From Rhodanobacteraceae bacterium (GTDB lineage Bacteria; Pseudomonadota; Gammaproteobacteria; Xanthomonadales; Rhodanobacteraceae), in NCBI GenBank assembly GCA_016790075.1, contig JAEUPP010000005.1, positions 100,054 to 164,053 of the forward strand: a DNA stretch of 64,000 bases. The letters are read 5' to 3'. The translations under genes and the position numbers were made by a program. Shown here in pieces: positions 51,143-59,667 of the stretch (position 1 is the first letter of the stretch; each line of letters begins with the position of its first letter). Under the pieces are notes generated by a model that did not search any database, had not been told where the DNA came from, and saw only the letters and a program-made list of their open reading frames with translations.

Positions 51143-53118
51143 TGCGGCTCACGCGACGGCAGTTCGACCTGACGGCGCTGACCACGCTCTGCGCCAGCGG
51201 GCTGCACGCGCCGCATTTTCCGCTGTGGCTCAACCTGACGATCACGCTGCTGATCGCCACACGCTGGCTGCAGCGGCGTCTGCGCCCGGACTGGGGTAAA
51301 CCGCCGGCACTGTTGCGTCTGCCGCTGACCCTGGCTTTGCCGGTTGCGGTCTGGCTGCAATACGGAAACATCTTCGGCCTTGATCCGGGCAGCGTATTTG
51401 CTGTCGGCATGCTGGTGCTCAAGCTCACCGAAAGCGAAACCGCGCGCGATGCACGCGCGGTTTCGACCTTTGCGATGTTCGTGCTGATGGCCGCGCTGCT
51501 GTTTGAGCAAGACCTTCTGACCACTCTCTACGTCGGACTCGGTTCCATTCCGCTACTGCTGACCCTGCGTTCGCTCGAAACCGAGGAGCGCACAGCGTCG
51601 GTACCCGCTGCACCGGCACTTGGCAATCTAGGTGCCAGCCTGGCCGCGGTGCTGGCGAACCTGTTTGCCGCAGCGCCGCTGGCCTTGATCGTATTCCTGT
51701 TTCTGCCGCGGCTGGCCGCGCCGCTGTGGTCCGCGCAGACAGCGGCACAAGGTAAAACCGGGCTCAACGACTCCATGTCTCCGGGCAATCTCGGGCAGTT
51801 GCTGCTCGATGACAGTCCCGCGTTTCGGGTGAGCTTCGATACCGCGGTGCCGCCGCCGGCGCAACGCTACTGGCGAGGGGTCGTGTTATGGCGTTATGAC
51901 GGGCAACGCTGGTCCCGCGCCGGCGGTGTGCCGCTGGACCCGGTGCGACAACCGCTGAAACCGCTGGCGGCGGAAATCGGCTATGAAATCACCCAGGAGC
52001 CCAGCCAGAAACGCTGGCTGTTCGGACTCGACATACCGACCAGCGACCCGGTAGGTGCCCAGCGCGACGAGGACTACACCCTGGCAGCGCCGCGGCCGAT
52101 AGGAAAACTCACCGTTTACCGGCTGCGCTCGGCACTGACCTATTCCCTGGACGGCCTGGATTCGCGCCAGCGGCTGCGTGGCCTGCGTCTGCCGGCGGGC
52201 TTGAATCCGCGTGCGCTTGCACTCGGCAAGGAGTGGGCCAGACAACACGATGACCCTGTCAAGATCGTTCAGGCTGCGCTGGAGCTCATTCGCCGGGATT
52301 TCCGCTACACGCTGACTCCGCCCCCGCTGGGCCGCAACGCGATGGACGATTTCCTGTTCGAGACCAAGGCCGGCTACTGCGAGCATTTTTCGTCAGCATT
52401 CGCCGTGCTCATGCGTGCCGCCGGCATTCCTACCCGCGTGGTCCTGGGCTACCAGGGCGGTTACTGGAGCGATGTAGGCAACTACATGGTCGTACGGCAG
52501 TCGGATGCACACGCCTGGAACGAAGTCTGGCTGCCCGACCGCGGATGGGTACGCGTCGATCCCACGGCCGCGGTTCGTCCGGACCGGGTCGAACTGGGCG
52601 CGGGCACGGTCAATTCCAGCGGTTCGGCCTGGTTCGGTCGCGAATGGGCGCTGGCCATGCGCAATCGCTGGGACCTGGTCAATCGCCTGTGGACCCAGGT
52701 CGTCGTGCAGTTCGACGATCTCACCCAACGCGGCCTGCTGCGCAGCGTCGGCATAGAGCAGGCGGACTGGCGCCAGCTTGGAATCACCTTTGCGCTCTGT
52801 ATGGGCCTGCTGGCCGGCTTGGGATTGTGGTGGGCGCTGCGCCGCGATCACGGCGGCGACGCGCTGGACCAGGCCTACGAACGGTTGTGCGCGCGGCTGG
52901 CCAAACGGCTGGATATCACGCGCGCGCCAGCAGAAGGTCCTGCCGACTACCTGCGCCGCGTGCTGCAGCATCAGCCCCAGGCACGCGCCAGCGTGGAGCC
53001 GCTGTTGCTGCAATACATGCAACTGCGCTACGCCCAGTCGACGATTGAGCCGGCGACCGTGCGCGCGTTCGCGCGCGCCGTGCGCAAGGCCGACCTGCAC
53101 CGCTCGCCGGCCCGCTGA
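51142..53118 (+). CDS. tgpA: TgpA-like membrane transglutaminase (DUF3488-transglutaminase)
   Basis: 658 residues. An N-terminal block of membrane helices (about 10-200) is followed by a periplasmic transglutaminase-like domain with catalytic Cys413 (KAGYCEHFSSAFAVLMRAAGIPTRVVLGY), His457 (DAHAWNEVWL) and Asp473 (VRVDPTAAV). A further membrane helix (about 548-570) precedes a C-terminal DUF4129-like segment. Pseudomonas TgpA of this form is essential for viability and has transglutaminase activity. The ATG at 51142 overlaps the DUF58 stop. Third gene of the MoxR trio. Confidence 0.93.
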   Translation: MRLTRRQFDLTALTTLCASGLHAPHFPLWLNLTITLLIATRWLQRRLRPDWGKPPALLRLPLTLALPVAVWLQYGNIFGLDPGSVFAVGMLVLKLTESETARDARAVSTFAMFVLMAALLFEQDLLTTLYVGLGSIPLLLTLRSLETEERTASVPAAPALGNLGASLAAVLANLFAAAPLALIVFLFLPRLAAPLWSAQTAAQGKTGLNDSMSPGNLGQLLLDDSPAFRVSFDTAVPPPAQRYWRGVVLWRYDGQRWSRAGGVPLDPVRQPLKPLAAEIGYEITQEPSQKRWLFGLDIPTSDPVGAQRDEDYTLAAPRPIGKLTVYRLRSALTYSLDGLDSRQRLRGLRLPAGLNPRALALGKEWARQHDDPVKIVQAALELIRRDFRYTLTPPPLGRNAMDDFLFETKAGYCEHFSSAFAVLMRAAGIPTRVVLGYQGGYWSDVGNYMVVRQSDAHAWNEVWLPDRGWVRVDPTAAVRPDRVELGAGTVNSSGSAWFGREWALAMRNRWDLVNRLWTQVVVQFDDLTQRGLLRSVGIEQADWRQLGITFALCMGLLAGLGLWWALRRDHGGDALDQAYERLCARLAKRLDITRAPAEGPADYLRRVLQHQPQARASVEPLLLQYMQLRYAQSTIEPATVRAFARAVRKADLHRSPAR

Positions 53119-53187
53119 GCAGGCGCGGCGCAACGGTTCGGGGCGGTGTATCGTCACAGCGTATCGATGCCGCACCGGGAGCCCGCC

Positions 53188-53712
53188 ATGCCCCTCATCC
53201 GCTGGAGTCTGCCGATCATTGCACTTGCCCTGGCCGCCTGCGCCACGGCACCCAAGCCGCTACGGGGCGAGTTCGCCGCCGCGCCACAGCCCCCTGCAGC
53301 CGACGGACAGAAAGTGCGCTGGGGTGGTGAAATCATCCGCACCGTCAATGCCGCCGAGCGCTCCTGCTTTGAAGTACTTGCGCGCCCGCTCGACGCGCGC
53401 GCGCGACCGCAGCGCCAGGACCACAGCGAAGGCCGTTTCCTCGCCTGCCGCAGCGGCTTCTACGATCCGGCCGTATTCGCCGCCGGCCGCGAAATCACCG
53501 TAATCGGCAGCATAGTCGGCGACGAAATCCGCAAAGTCGGCGACTACGACTACCGCTACCCGCGCGTAGCCGCCGACGTGATCTACCTCTGGAGCGAGCG
53601 AGCGGCCACGAATTACCACCAGCGCTGGTTCTACGACCCGTTCTGGCACCGCCCCTGGTGGGGACCGGCGCATCTGGTCATCCATCACTCTCACAGCAGG
53701 CGCGCCAAGTAA
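53188..53712 (+). CDS. slp: Slp-family outer membrane lipoprotein
   Basis: 174 residues. Lipobox ALAAC with Cys18. The domain has RWGGEIIRTVNAAERSCFEVLARPLD, RFLACRSGFYDPAVFAAGREITVIGSI and YRYPRVAADVIYLW, matching the Slp/YeaY family (starvation- or stress-induced outer membrane lipoproteins). The C-terminal tail is rich in Trp, Tyr and His (HRPWWGPAHLVIHHSHSRR), probably surface or periplasm exposed. The ATG at 53188 fits the signal; earlier codons are not needed. It lies 69 bases past the transglutaminase gene. Confidence 0.88.
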   Translation: MPLIRWSLPIIALALAACATAPKPLRGEFAAAPQPPAADGQKVRWGGEIIRTVNAAERSCFEVLARPLDARARPQRQDHSEGRFLACRSGFYDPAVFAAGREITVIGSIVGDEIRKVGDYDYRYPRVAADVIYLWSERAATNYHQRWFYDPFWHRPWWGPAHLVIHHSHSRRAK

Positions 53713-53793
53713 CAATTACAGAAGTTCAGGCAGTTTCAGCCTGCTCGCGCCGCGCATGCAAAGGCACTACTCGCTACCGGCCCTGCACGCAGC

Positions 53794-54138
53794 TCAGGCA
53801 AACCCACCGCGCAACGGCGCACCGGCCAGCAGATGCAGATGCAGCTGAAACACGGTCTGGCAGCCATGGCCGTTGCAGTTGACGACGCAGCGATAGCCGT
53901 CCTCTGCAAAGCCCTGCCGCTTGGCATAGGCAGCGGCGGCGAGGAACAGCTTGCCGGCGAGCTCCGCCTGGCCCGGCTGCAGATCGTTCAAGGTCGCTAT
54001 CGGCGTCTTGGGCACGAACAATAGGTGCACCGGCGCCTGGGGGTTGATGTCCTTGAAGGCGATGAGATCGTCGTCTTCGTAGACGATATCGGCAGGAATT
54101 TCGCGGCGGATGATTTTGCCGAAGATCGTGTCGCTCAT
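53794..54138 (-). CDS. hinT: HIT-family protein (HinT-like) with variant histidine triad
   Basis: 114 residues. Begins MSDTIFGKIIRREIPADIVYEDDDLIAFKDINPQAPVHLLFVPK, the standard PKCI/HINT block. The active site normally reads HxHxHxx; here it is QTVFQLHLHLL, with Gln98 in place of the first His while His100 (the expected nucleophile) and His102 remain. HinT hydrolyses adenosine phosphoramidates. The first His is not the nucleophile, so weak activity is possible. Start at 54138 chosen from the family N-terminus. Confidence 0.9.
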   Translation of the reverse strand: MSDTIFGKIIRREIPADIVYEDDDLIAFKDINPQAPVHLLFVPKTPIATLNDLQPGQAELAGKLFLAAAAYAKRQGFAEDGYRCVVNCNGHGCQTVFQLHLHLLAGAPLRGGFA

Positions 54139-54206
54139 AAGCTTCCTCCTGGTCCAGTTCTTGTTACCCGCACGTGGCGGCAAACCCTCGATGCCTGAGC
54201 ACCGTG

Positions 54207-54809
54207 TCAGCTCAAGGTCTGGCGGCTGCCGAAGGCGTGCGCCAGCGTGCCGCGGTCGATGAACTCCAGCTCACCGCCAAGCGGAACACCGTGCGCGAGG
54301 CGGGTTGCACACACGCCAGCCTCCCGCGCGAGCTGCGACAGCAGATGTGCCGTCGCCTCGCCTTCGACGGTGGGGTTGGTTGCAACGATAAGCTCCTTGA
54401 CTTCGCCGTTCCGCAGCCGCTCGGCCAGCAGATCCAGGCCGAGTTCGCGCGGTCCCAGCCCGTCGAGTGGGCTAAGCCGCCCCAGCAGCACGAAGTACAG
54501 CCCACGATAGCCCGTGGCGGCTTCGATGGCCGCCTGATCGACCGGGCTCTCCACCACGCAGAGCAGGCTCGCATCGCGCGCCGCATTGGAACAAACGCTA
54601 CAAATCTCGCTTTCACTGAAACCGCGACAGCGCCGGCAGTTGCCGATGCGCTCGACCGCAGCAGCCAGACACCCGGCAAGGCGCCGCCCTCCGGCGCGAT
54701 CGCGTTCGAGCACGTGAAAGGCCATGCGCTGCGCGCTCTTTGCGCCTACGCCTGGCAAGCAGCGCAGCGCTTCAATCAGCTCGGCTAACAGTGGCGAAGC
54801 TGCACTCAT
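54207..54809 (-). CDS. recR: Recombination protein RecR
   Basis: 200 residues. Helix-hairpin-helix [20 protein letters not shown], zinc C4 motif [17 protein letters not shown], and a TOPRIM domain with [22 protein letters not shown] and [17 protein letters not shown]. With RecO it promotes RecA loading on gapped DNA. Order dnaX-ybaB-recR is the conserved bacterial arrangement. Confidence 0.97.
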   Translation of the reverse strand: MSAASPLLAELIEALRCLPGVGAKSAQRMAFHVLERDRAGGRRLAGCLAAAVERIGNCRRCRGFSESEICSVCSNAARDASLLCVVESPVDQAAIEAATGYRGLYFVLLGRLSPLDGLGPRELGLDLLAERLRNGEVKELIVATNPTVEGEATAHLLSQLAREAGVCATRLAHGVPLGGELEFIDRGTLAHAFGSRQTLS

Positions 54810-54982
54810 GCGTCAGGGAACCTCAAGACAAGTCCGGCACACAGCCAGCAGCAAGATGGGCTTTGCAGAACGAGACCAAGGCGGAACACGGCGCCGATCA
54901 ACGGCCAGCGCTGCAGCACATCAATCTGCCCGCGGCAGGACCAAAGCCTGCACTGCAGGGCTGCGCCCATGTTCGGCCCTGC

Positions 54983-55306
54983 TCAGAATGGCAGCGAGAA
55001 GCCCGGCGGCAGATTCATGCCTCCGGTAACGCCGGCCATGCGCGACTGGGTTTCGGCCGCTAGCTTGTTCGCTGCATCGTTGAACGCCGCCGCAATCAGA
55101 TCTTCGGCCATTTCCGGGTCGTCCTGCAGCAGCTTGCGGTCGACATTGACGCGGCGCACCTCGTGACGGCCATTCATCAGCACGCTGACCAGGCCACCGC
55201 CGGCACTGCCGGTCACTTCGAGCCTGGCAATCTCGTCCTGCGCCTTCTTGAGATTCTCCTGCATGCGCTGCGCTTGCTGCATCAGGTTGCCGAGAGGTCC
55301 ACGCAT
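54983..55306 (-). CDS. ybaB: Nucleoid-associated protein YbaB/EbfC
   Basis: 107 residues. MRGPLGNLMQQAQRMQENLKKAQDEIARLEVTG, then GLVSVLMNGRHEVRRVNVD and a C-terminal AAAFNDAANKLAAETQSRMAG, all typical of YbaB/EbfC DNA-binding dimers. It lies between dnaX and recR, with 72 bases after dnaX and 173 bases before recR. Its length matches the E. coli protein (109). Confidence 0.96.
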   Translation of the reverse strand: MRGPLGNLMQQAQRMQENLKKAQDEIARLEVTGSAGGGLVSVLMNGRHEVRRVNVDRKLLQDDPEMAEDLIAAAFNDAANKLAAETQSRMAGVTGGMNLPPGFSLPF

Positions 55307-55378
55307 AAATTGACTCCACTAGAAATTTTGAACTTGGCAAAATGGAAAACGTTGCCCGCGTTCGCGCAGGCACACCGA

Positions 55379-57202
55379 TCAGGCACCCGGCAGGCTGCTG
55401 TCGACGCGAACTGAACCGGGCACGATGCGCGCGCCGAATTCACGCATCGCCGCCTGTACGAACGGATCGCGCTCCATGTCGTCTTCGGCCTGCTGCTGGC
55501 GCGCCGTGCGCGTGCGACTGAGCTGCTCGGCCGGCGTTTCGAGATTGCCGCTGGCCTGCTCGAACTGGCAGCGCAGGGAACGGCCGGTAGCCGCGGACAG
55601 CTTGTCCTGCAACTGCACGACCATGGCCGGCGAAAGCATGGCGTAATACTCCGCGCGCAGCGCGAGCTTGAGCACATCCCCCTGCACCGCAGTCAGAGCG
55701 GCGTTGCGCGCGACCTGCCCTAGCGGCCCAAGCAGATTTGCACGCTCGATCAATGCGGCCCAGTCGCGCGGTTCGATCGCGATCTGCACCGTAGTCGGCG
55801 CGACTTCGCTGGCGCGCTCTGCCCGCGCCGCGACTGCCGGTGCAGGATCCACATCAGCCAGAGTGTGCGCCGTAGCGGTTTGCGGTTTTTCCGCTTCCAC
55901 GGCAGCAGACGGAAGGCGTGTGTAAGCACTTGCCAGCGCGGGTTCGACGCTGGCTCGCGCCACCTCGACAGCGGGCGTTGATGCAAGGGATGCCCCATCG
56001 CCACGGTAGGGCTCAGCCTCGTCTTTCGCCGCTTGCGACCGCTGTACCACCGCAGCGGCGCTGGATGCCGGAATCCCCGCAGTCCGCGGTGCCGGCGGCG
56101 GCGGGGCGCTACCGGCTGCGACCGGCGCAAAGGCAAGCAGGCGCAGCAAAGCCATGTCGAAACCCGCACGCGGCGTCGGCGCCAGCGCGAGATCGCGCCG
56201 GCCGCTGATGCAGAGCTGGTAGTACAACTGCACCTCGTCCGCGGCCAGCCGCTGGGCGAAACGCGCCACGTCTTCGGCCTCGGCCGCACTGTCGGCGACA
56301 TGCTCAGGCACGAGCTGGCGCAACTGGATGCGGTGCAGCAACGCGGCGAGATCGTCGAGTACCAGGCCGAAATCCGGGCCGAACTCGGCAAGCTGGTTTA
56401 CTTCGGCGAACAGCGCGTTGCCGTCGTTGTTGCTGATTGCCTCCAGCAGACGACCCACACGCGCACGTTCAATCGTACCGAGCATCGCGCGCACCTCATC
56501 CGCACGCACACTGCCGCCGCCATAGGCGATGGCCTGGTCCAGCAGCGACAGGCCATCGCGCAACGAACCATCCGCGCCCTTGGCCAGCACGGCGATCGCG
56601 TCTGCATCGAAGGCGATCTGCTCGGCGTCAAGAATTTGCCGCATCTGCCCGGCGATCTGCTCGGGCAGCAGACGCTTGAGGTTGAACTTGAGGCAGCGCG
56701 ACAGCACGGTCACCGGCAGTTTCTGCGGATCGGTGGTCGCAAGCAGGAACTTCACATGCGCCGGCGGTTCTTCCAGCGTCTTGAGCAGCGCATTGAACGC
56801 GTTCTTCGACAGCATGTGCACTTCGTCGATGAGAAACACCTTCTGCCGCCCGCGCGCCGGCGTGTACTGCGCGCTTTCGATCATTTCGCGCACATCGTCG
56901 ACGCCGGTGTGACTTGCCGCATCGATTTCCAGCAGATCGACGAAACGGCCCGCGTCAATATCGAGGCAGGCGCGGCACTCGCCACAAGGCTGCGAAGATT
57001 GCCCACGCTCGCAATTGAGCGACTTGGCGAAGATGCGCGCGATCGTGGTCTTGCCGACACCACGTGTGCCGGTAAACAGGAAGGCATGGTGCAAGCGGTC
57101 GCCGTCCAGCGCATGCGACAGCGCGCGCACCACGTGTTCCTGTCCAACGAGTTCGGTGAATCGCCTGGGCCGCCACTTGCGCGCAAGGACTTGATACGAC
57201 AT
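55379..57202 (-). CDS. dnaX: DNA polymerase III subunits gamma/tau (DnaX)
   Basis: 607 residues. P-loop FTGTRGVGKTTIARIFAKSLNCE, zinc ligands CERGQSSQPCGECRAC, DEVHMLSKNAFNALLKTLEEPPAHVKFLLATTD and the sensor SRCLKFNLKRLLPEQI. Domain III follows, then an Ala/Pro-rich linker and the tau C-terminal domain. It is the clamp-loader motor. I did not find an A-AAA-AAG slippery heptamer, so a gamma form by frameshifting is not evident. The ATG at 57202 opens MSYQVLARKWRPRRFTELVGQEHVVRAL. Confidence 0.97.
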   Translation of the reverse strand: MSYQVLARKWRPRRFTELVGQEHVVRALSHALDGDRLHHAFLFTGTRGVGKTTIARIFAKSLNCERGQSSQPCGECRACLDIDAGRFVDLLEIDAASHTGVDDVREMIESAQYTPARGRQKVFLIDEVHMLSKNAFNALLKTLEEPPAHVKFLLATTDPQKLPVTVLSRCLKFNLKRLLPEQIAGQMRQILDAEQIAFDADAIAVLAKGADGSLRDGLSLLDQAIAYGGGSVRADEVRAMLGTIERARVGRLLEAISNNDGNALFAEVNQLAEFGPDFGLVLDDLAALLHRIQLRQLVPEHVADSAAEAEDVARFAQRLAADEVQLYYQLCISGRRDLALAPTPRAGFDMALLRLLAFAPVAAGSAPPPPAPRTAGIPASSAAAVVQRSQAAKDEAEPYRGDGASLASTPAVEVARASVEPALASAYTRLPSAAVEAEKPQTATAHTLADVDPAPAVAARAERASEVAPTTVQIAIEPRDWAALIERANLLGPLGQVARNAALTAVQGDVLKLALRAEYYAMLSPAMVVQLQDKLSAATGRSLRCQFEQASGNLETPAEQLSRTRTARQQQAEDDMERDPFVQAAMREFGARIVPGSVRVDSSLPGA

Positions 57203-57561
57203 GCCGCTTCCTTAAGAACCCCTGGAGCAAGCCGGAACTTGATCCAGATATGGTGGAACCCCCTGCATCAACGGAATGAATCAAGGGGACTGGCGAACAC
57301 AGGCAACACAAGCCTTCGCCCGGGGTTGTGGGAACCCGCAGCAGGGTACCGGAGCTGCACTACGCATGCTTGCTCCGACCTAGCCTGAGACCAGACGCGG
57401 ATTGTGCCACGAGGCAAAGCCTCCTCGCAGAGGCCGGCAGCGGCCCCGGCCCGCCGGCTGCCGGTGCCGGCGACCGCAGCCAGGCGTGTTGTTTTTTGCG
57501 CATTGGTCTAGGCTTGACGCGTGCAGCGTGCGAGCACGCTCGCCAGGAGAACGTCACCCAC
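57203..57561. other. 359-base divergent region between dnaX and the formate dehydrogenase operon
   Basis: No protein gene. It must contain promoters for both directions, but no good sigma-70 pair was recognised. The fdsG ribosome-binding site is AGGAG, 12 bases before the ATG. A rod-like foldable stretch (57328-57410, minus strand) could be a divergent or decayed small RNA. A short GAGGCAAAGCCTC hairpin lies at 57411-57423. Confidence 0.4.
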
Positions 57562-58083
57562 ATGTCGTCAGCCAGCCTCAAGCCCGCCGCAATCCCACTG
57601 CAAGACCCCGGCCCGACACCGCGCGAGCACGCGGCAGTCGCAGCCGCCATCACCGCCTGCCGCGATCTGCCCGGCGCCCTGCTGCCATTGCTGCATGCCG
57701 TGCAGGACGCGCTGGGCTATGTTCCCAGCGCGTCCTTGCCCATGATCGCCCACGCACTGAATCTTTCCCGCGCCGAGGTACACGGCGTGCTGAGTTTCTA
57801 CCACCACTTCCGCACCAGCCCTCCTGGCCGTCATGTGCTCAAGCTGTGCCGCGCCGAGAGCTGCCAGGCCATGGGCTCGGTCGCGCTGGAAGCGCTGGCC
57901 AAACAGCGGCTGGGTATCGACTACCACGCGACCAGCGCAAGCGGCGGCACTACGCTGGAACCCGTGTACTGCCTGGGCAACTGTGCGCTGTCGCCGGCGC
58001 TGCTGGTCGATGACGAATTGATGGGCCGGGTCACACCGCAGCGGCTGCTCGCGCTGCTGGATGCGCTGGAGTCCGGCTCATGA
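57562..58083 (+). CDS. fdsG: NAD-dependent formate dehydrogenase subunit gamma (FdsG)
   Basis: 173 residues, NuoE-like thioredoxin-fold [2Fe-2S] protein. The ligands are C96, C101, C137, C141 ([11 protein letters not shown] and [11 protein letters not shown]). The N-terminal helix bundle has [44 protein letters not shown]. It passes electrons between FdsA and FdsB in the soluble complex that oxidises formate with NAD+. It heads the fdsGBACD operon and overlaps fdsB by four bases. Confidence 0.94.
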   Translation: MSSASLKPAAIPLQDPGPTPREHAAVAAAITACRDLPGALLPLLHAVQDALGYVPSASLPMIAHALNLSRAEVHGVLSFYHHFRTSPPGRHVLKLCRAESCQAMGSVALEALAKQRLGIDYHATSASGGTTLEPVYCLGNCALSPALLVDDELMGRVTPQRLLALLDALESGS

Positions 58084-59618
58084 CGGTCACCGTCTATGTA
58101 CCAGCCGACTCTGCCGCCGTTTCAGTCGGTGCCGATGCGGTAGCCGCACGCATTGCGCTGCTCGCGCAGCAGCGCGGCAAGGCGATACGCCTCGTGCGCA
58201 ACGGCTCGCGCGCCCTGTTCTGGCTGGAACCGCTGGTCGAAGTCGCAACCCCGGCCGGCCGCATTGCGTATGGCCCAGTCGATGCCACTCAGGTCGACAG
58301 CCTGTTCGACGCGGATTTCCTGGGCGGTGGTGCTCACTCCCTGCGGCTGGGCCTCACCGATGAAATACCGTTTCTCAAACAGCAGGAACGGCTGACCTAC
58401 TGCCGTATCGGCCTTATCGATCCACTGGATCTGGACGACTACGCCGCCCACGGCGGCTGGCAGGGATTGCAGCGTGCCCTCGCCCTGAGCCCAGCGCAGG
58501 TGGTGCAGGAAGTGCACGATTCCGGTCTGCGCGGTCGCGGCGGTGCCGCGTTCCCGGCCGGTATCAAGTGGAAGACCTGTGCCGACACGGTCGCGGCGCA
58601 AAAATACATAGTCTGCAATGCAGACGAAGGTGATTCCGGCACCTACGCCGACCGCCTCCTGCTGGAAGGCGACCCTTATTCGCTGATCGAAGGCATGTTG
58701 ATCGCCGGACTGGCCGTCGGCGCAACCGAGGGCTACATCTATATCCGCAGCGAATACCCGCGCGCATTCCGCGTGTTCAACGAGGCGATTGCGCGCGCCG
58801 GCTCGGCGGGCTATCTCGGCGACAACGTCGCCGGCAGCGGCCGTCGCTTTGGCCTGCAGGCACGCCTCGGCGCCGGCGCCTATATCTGCGGCGAGGAAAC
58901 GGCACTGCTTGAATCACTGCAGGGGCGCCGCGGCCAGGTTCGCGTGAAGCCGCCGCTACCGGCACATCAGGGCCTGTACGGGCAGCCGACCGTGGTCAAC
59001 AACGTCGTCACCCTGGGCAGCGTGCCGCTGATCCTCGCGCGCGGCGCGGCGTTCTACCGGGACTACGGCCTGGGCCGCTCCCGCGGCACGATTGCGCTGC
59101 AGCTTGCCGGCAATGTGCGCTGCGGCGGCCTCGTCGAAAAAGCCTTTGGCCTGAGCCTGCGCGAGCTGCTGCATGATTTCGCCGGCGGCACGGCGAGTGG
59201 GCGCCCGATCCGCGCCGTGCAGGTAGGCGGCCCGCTCGGTGCCTACCTGCCGCAAGACGTGCTGGACACGGCGATCGACTATGAGGCGATTGCCGCCGTC
59301 GGCGGCATGCTGGGCCATGGTGGTGTCGTCGTGTTCGACGACACGGTCGACATGGCCGCACAGGCGCGTTTCGCCATGGAGTTCTGCGCGGCCGAATCCT
59401 GCGGCAAATGCACCCCCTGCCGCCTGGGATCGACGCGGGGTGTCGAAGTCATCGATCGCATCCGGACCGGCGTCGACCCGGTACGCAACGAGGCACTGCT
59501 GCGTGATCTTTGCGCCACCCTGCTCGACGGATCGCTATGCGCGCTCGGTGGCATGGCGCCGTTTCCGGTGTTGAGCGCTCTGGACAACTACCCCGAGGAT
59601 TTCGGCCTCGCGCGCTGA
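58080..59618 (+). CDS. fdsB: NAD-dependent formate dehydrogenase subunit beta (FdsB)
   Basis: 512 residues, NuoF-like diaphorase subunit with an FMN site ([17 protein letters not shown]), NAD-binding block [23 protein letters not shown] and a C-terminal [4Fe-4S] ligand set C441, C444, C447 (ESCGKCTPC) and C487. An N-terminal extension of about 120 residues, as in Cupriavidus FdsB, lies ahead of the NuoF core. It reduces NAD+ with electrons from FdsG. It ends 49 bases before fdsA. Confidence 0.95.
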   Translation: MTVTVYVPADSAAVSVGADAVAARIALLAQQRGKAIRLVRNGSRALFWLEPLVEVATPAGRIAYGPVDATQVDSLFDADFLGGGAHSLRLGLTDEIPFLKQQERLTYCRIGLIDPLDLDDYAAHGGWQGLQRALALSPAQVVQEVHDSGLRGRGGAAFPAGIKWKTCADTVAAQKYIVCNADEGDSGTYADRLLLEGDPYSLIEGMLIAGLAVGATEGYIYIRSEYPRAFRVFNEAIARAGSAGYLGDNVAGSGRRFGLQARLGAGAYICGEETALLESLQGRRGQVRVKPPLPAHQGLYGQPTVVNNVVTLGSVPLILARGAAFYRDYGLGRSRGTIALQLAGNVRCGGLVEKAFGLSLRELLHDFAGGTASGRPIRAVQVGGPLGAYLPQDVLDTAIDYEAIAAVGGMLGHGGVVVFDDTVDMAAQARFAMEFCAAESCGKCTPCRLGSTRGVEVIDRIRTGVDPVRNEALLRDLCATLLDGSLCALGGMAPFPVLSALDNYPEDFGLAR

Positions 59619-59667
59619 GCGCCGGCACGAACTGACATCCATGGCGCGGCCGCGCCGGAGGAATTCC

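Noticed and set aside
55379-57202. Programmed frameshift site giving the short gamma form of DnaX
   Set aside because: No A-AAA-AAG-type slippery heptamer with a following stem was found; the longest A run in the second half is GGAAAAACC.
57328-57410. Annotating this stretch as the 4.5S (SRP) RNA gene
   Set aside because: Foldable and in a plausible place, but the invariant core (GGAA tetraloop and AGCA internal loop) is not there, so it is kept as a finding only.
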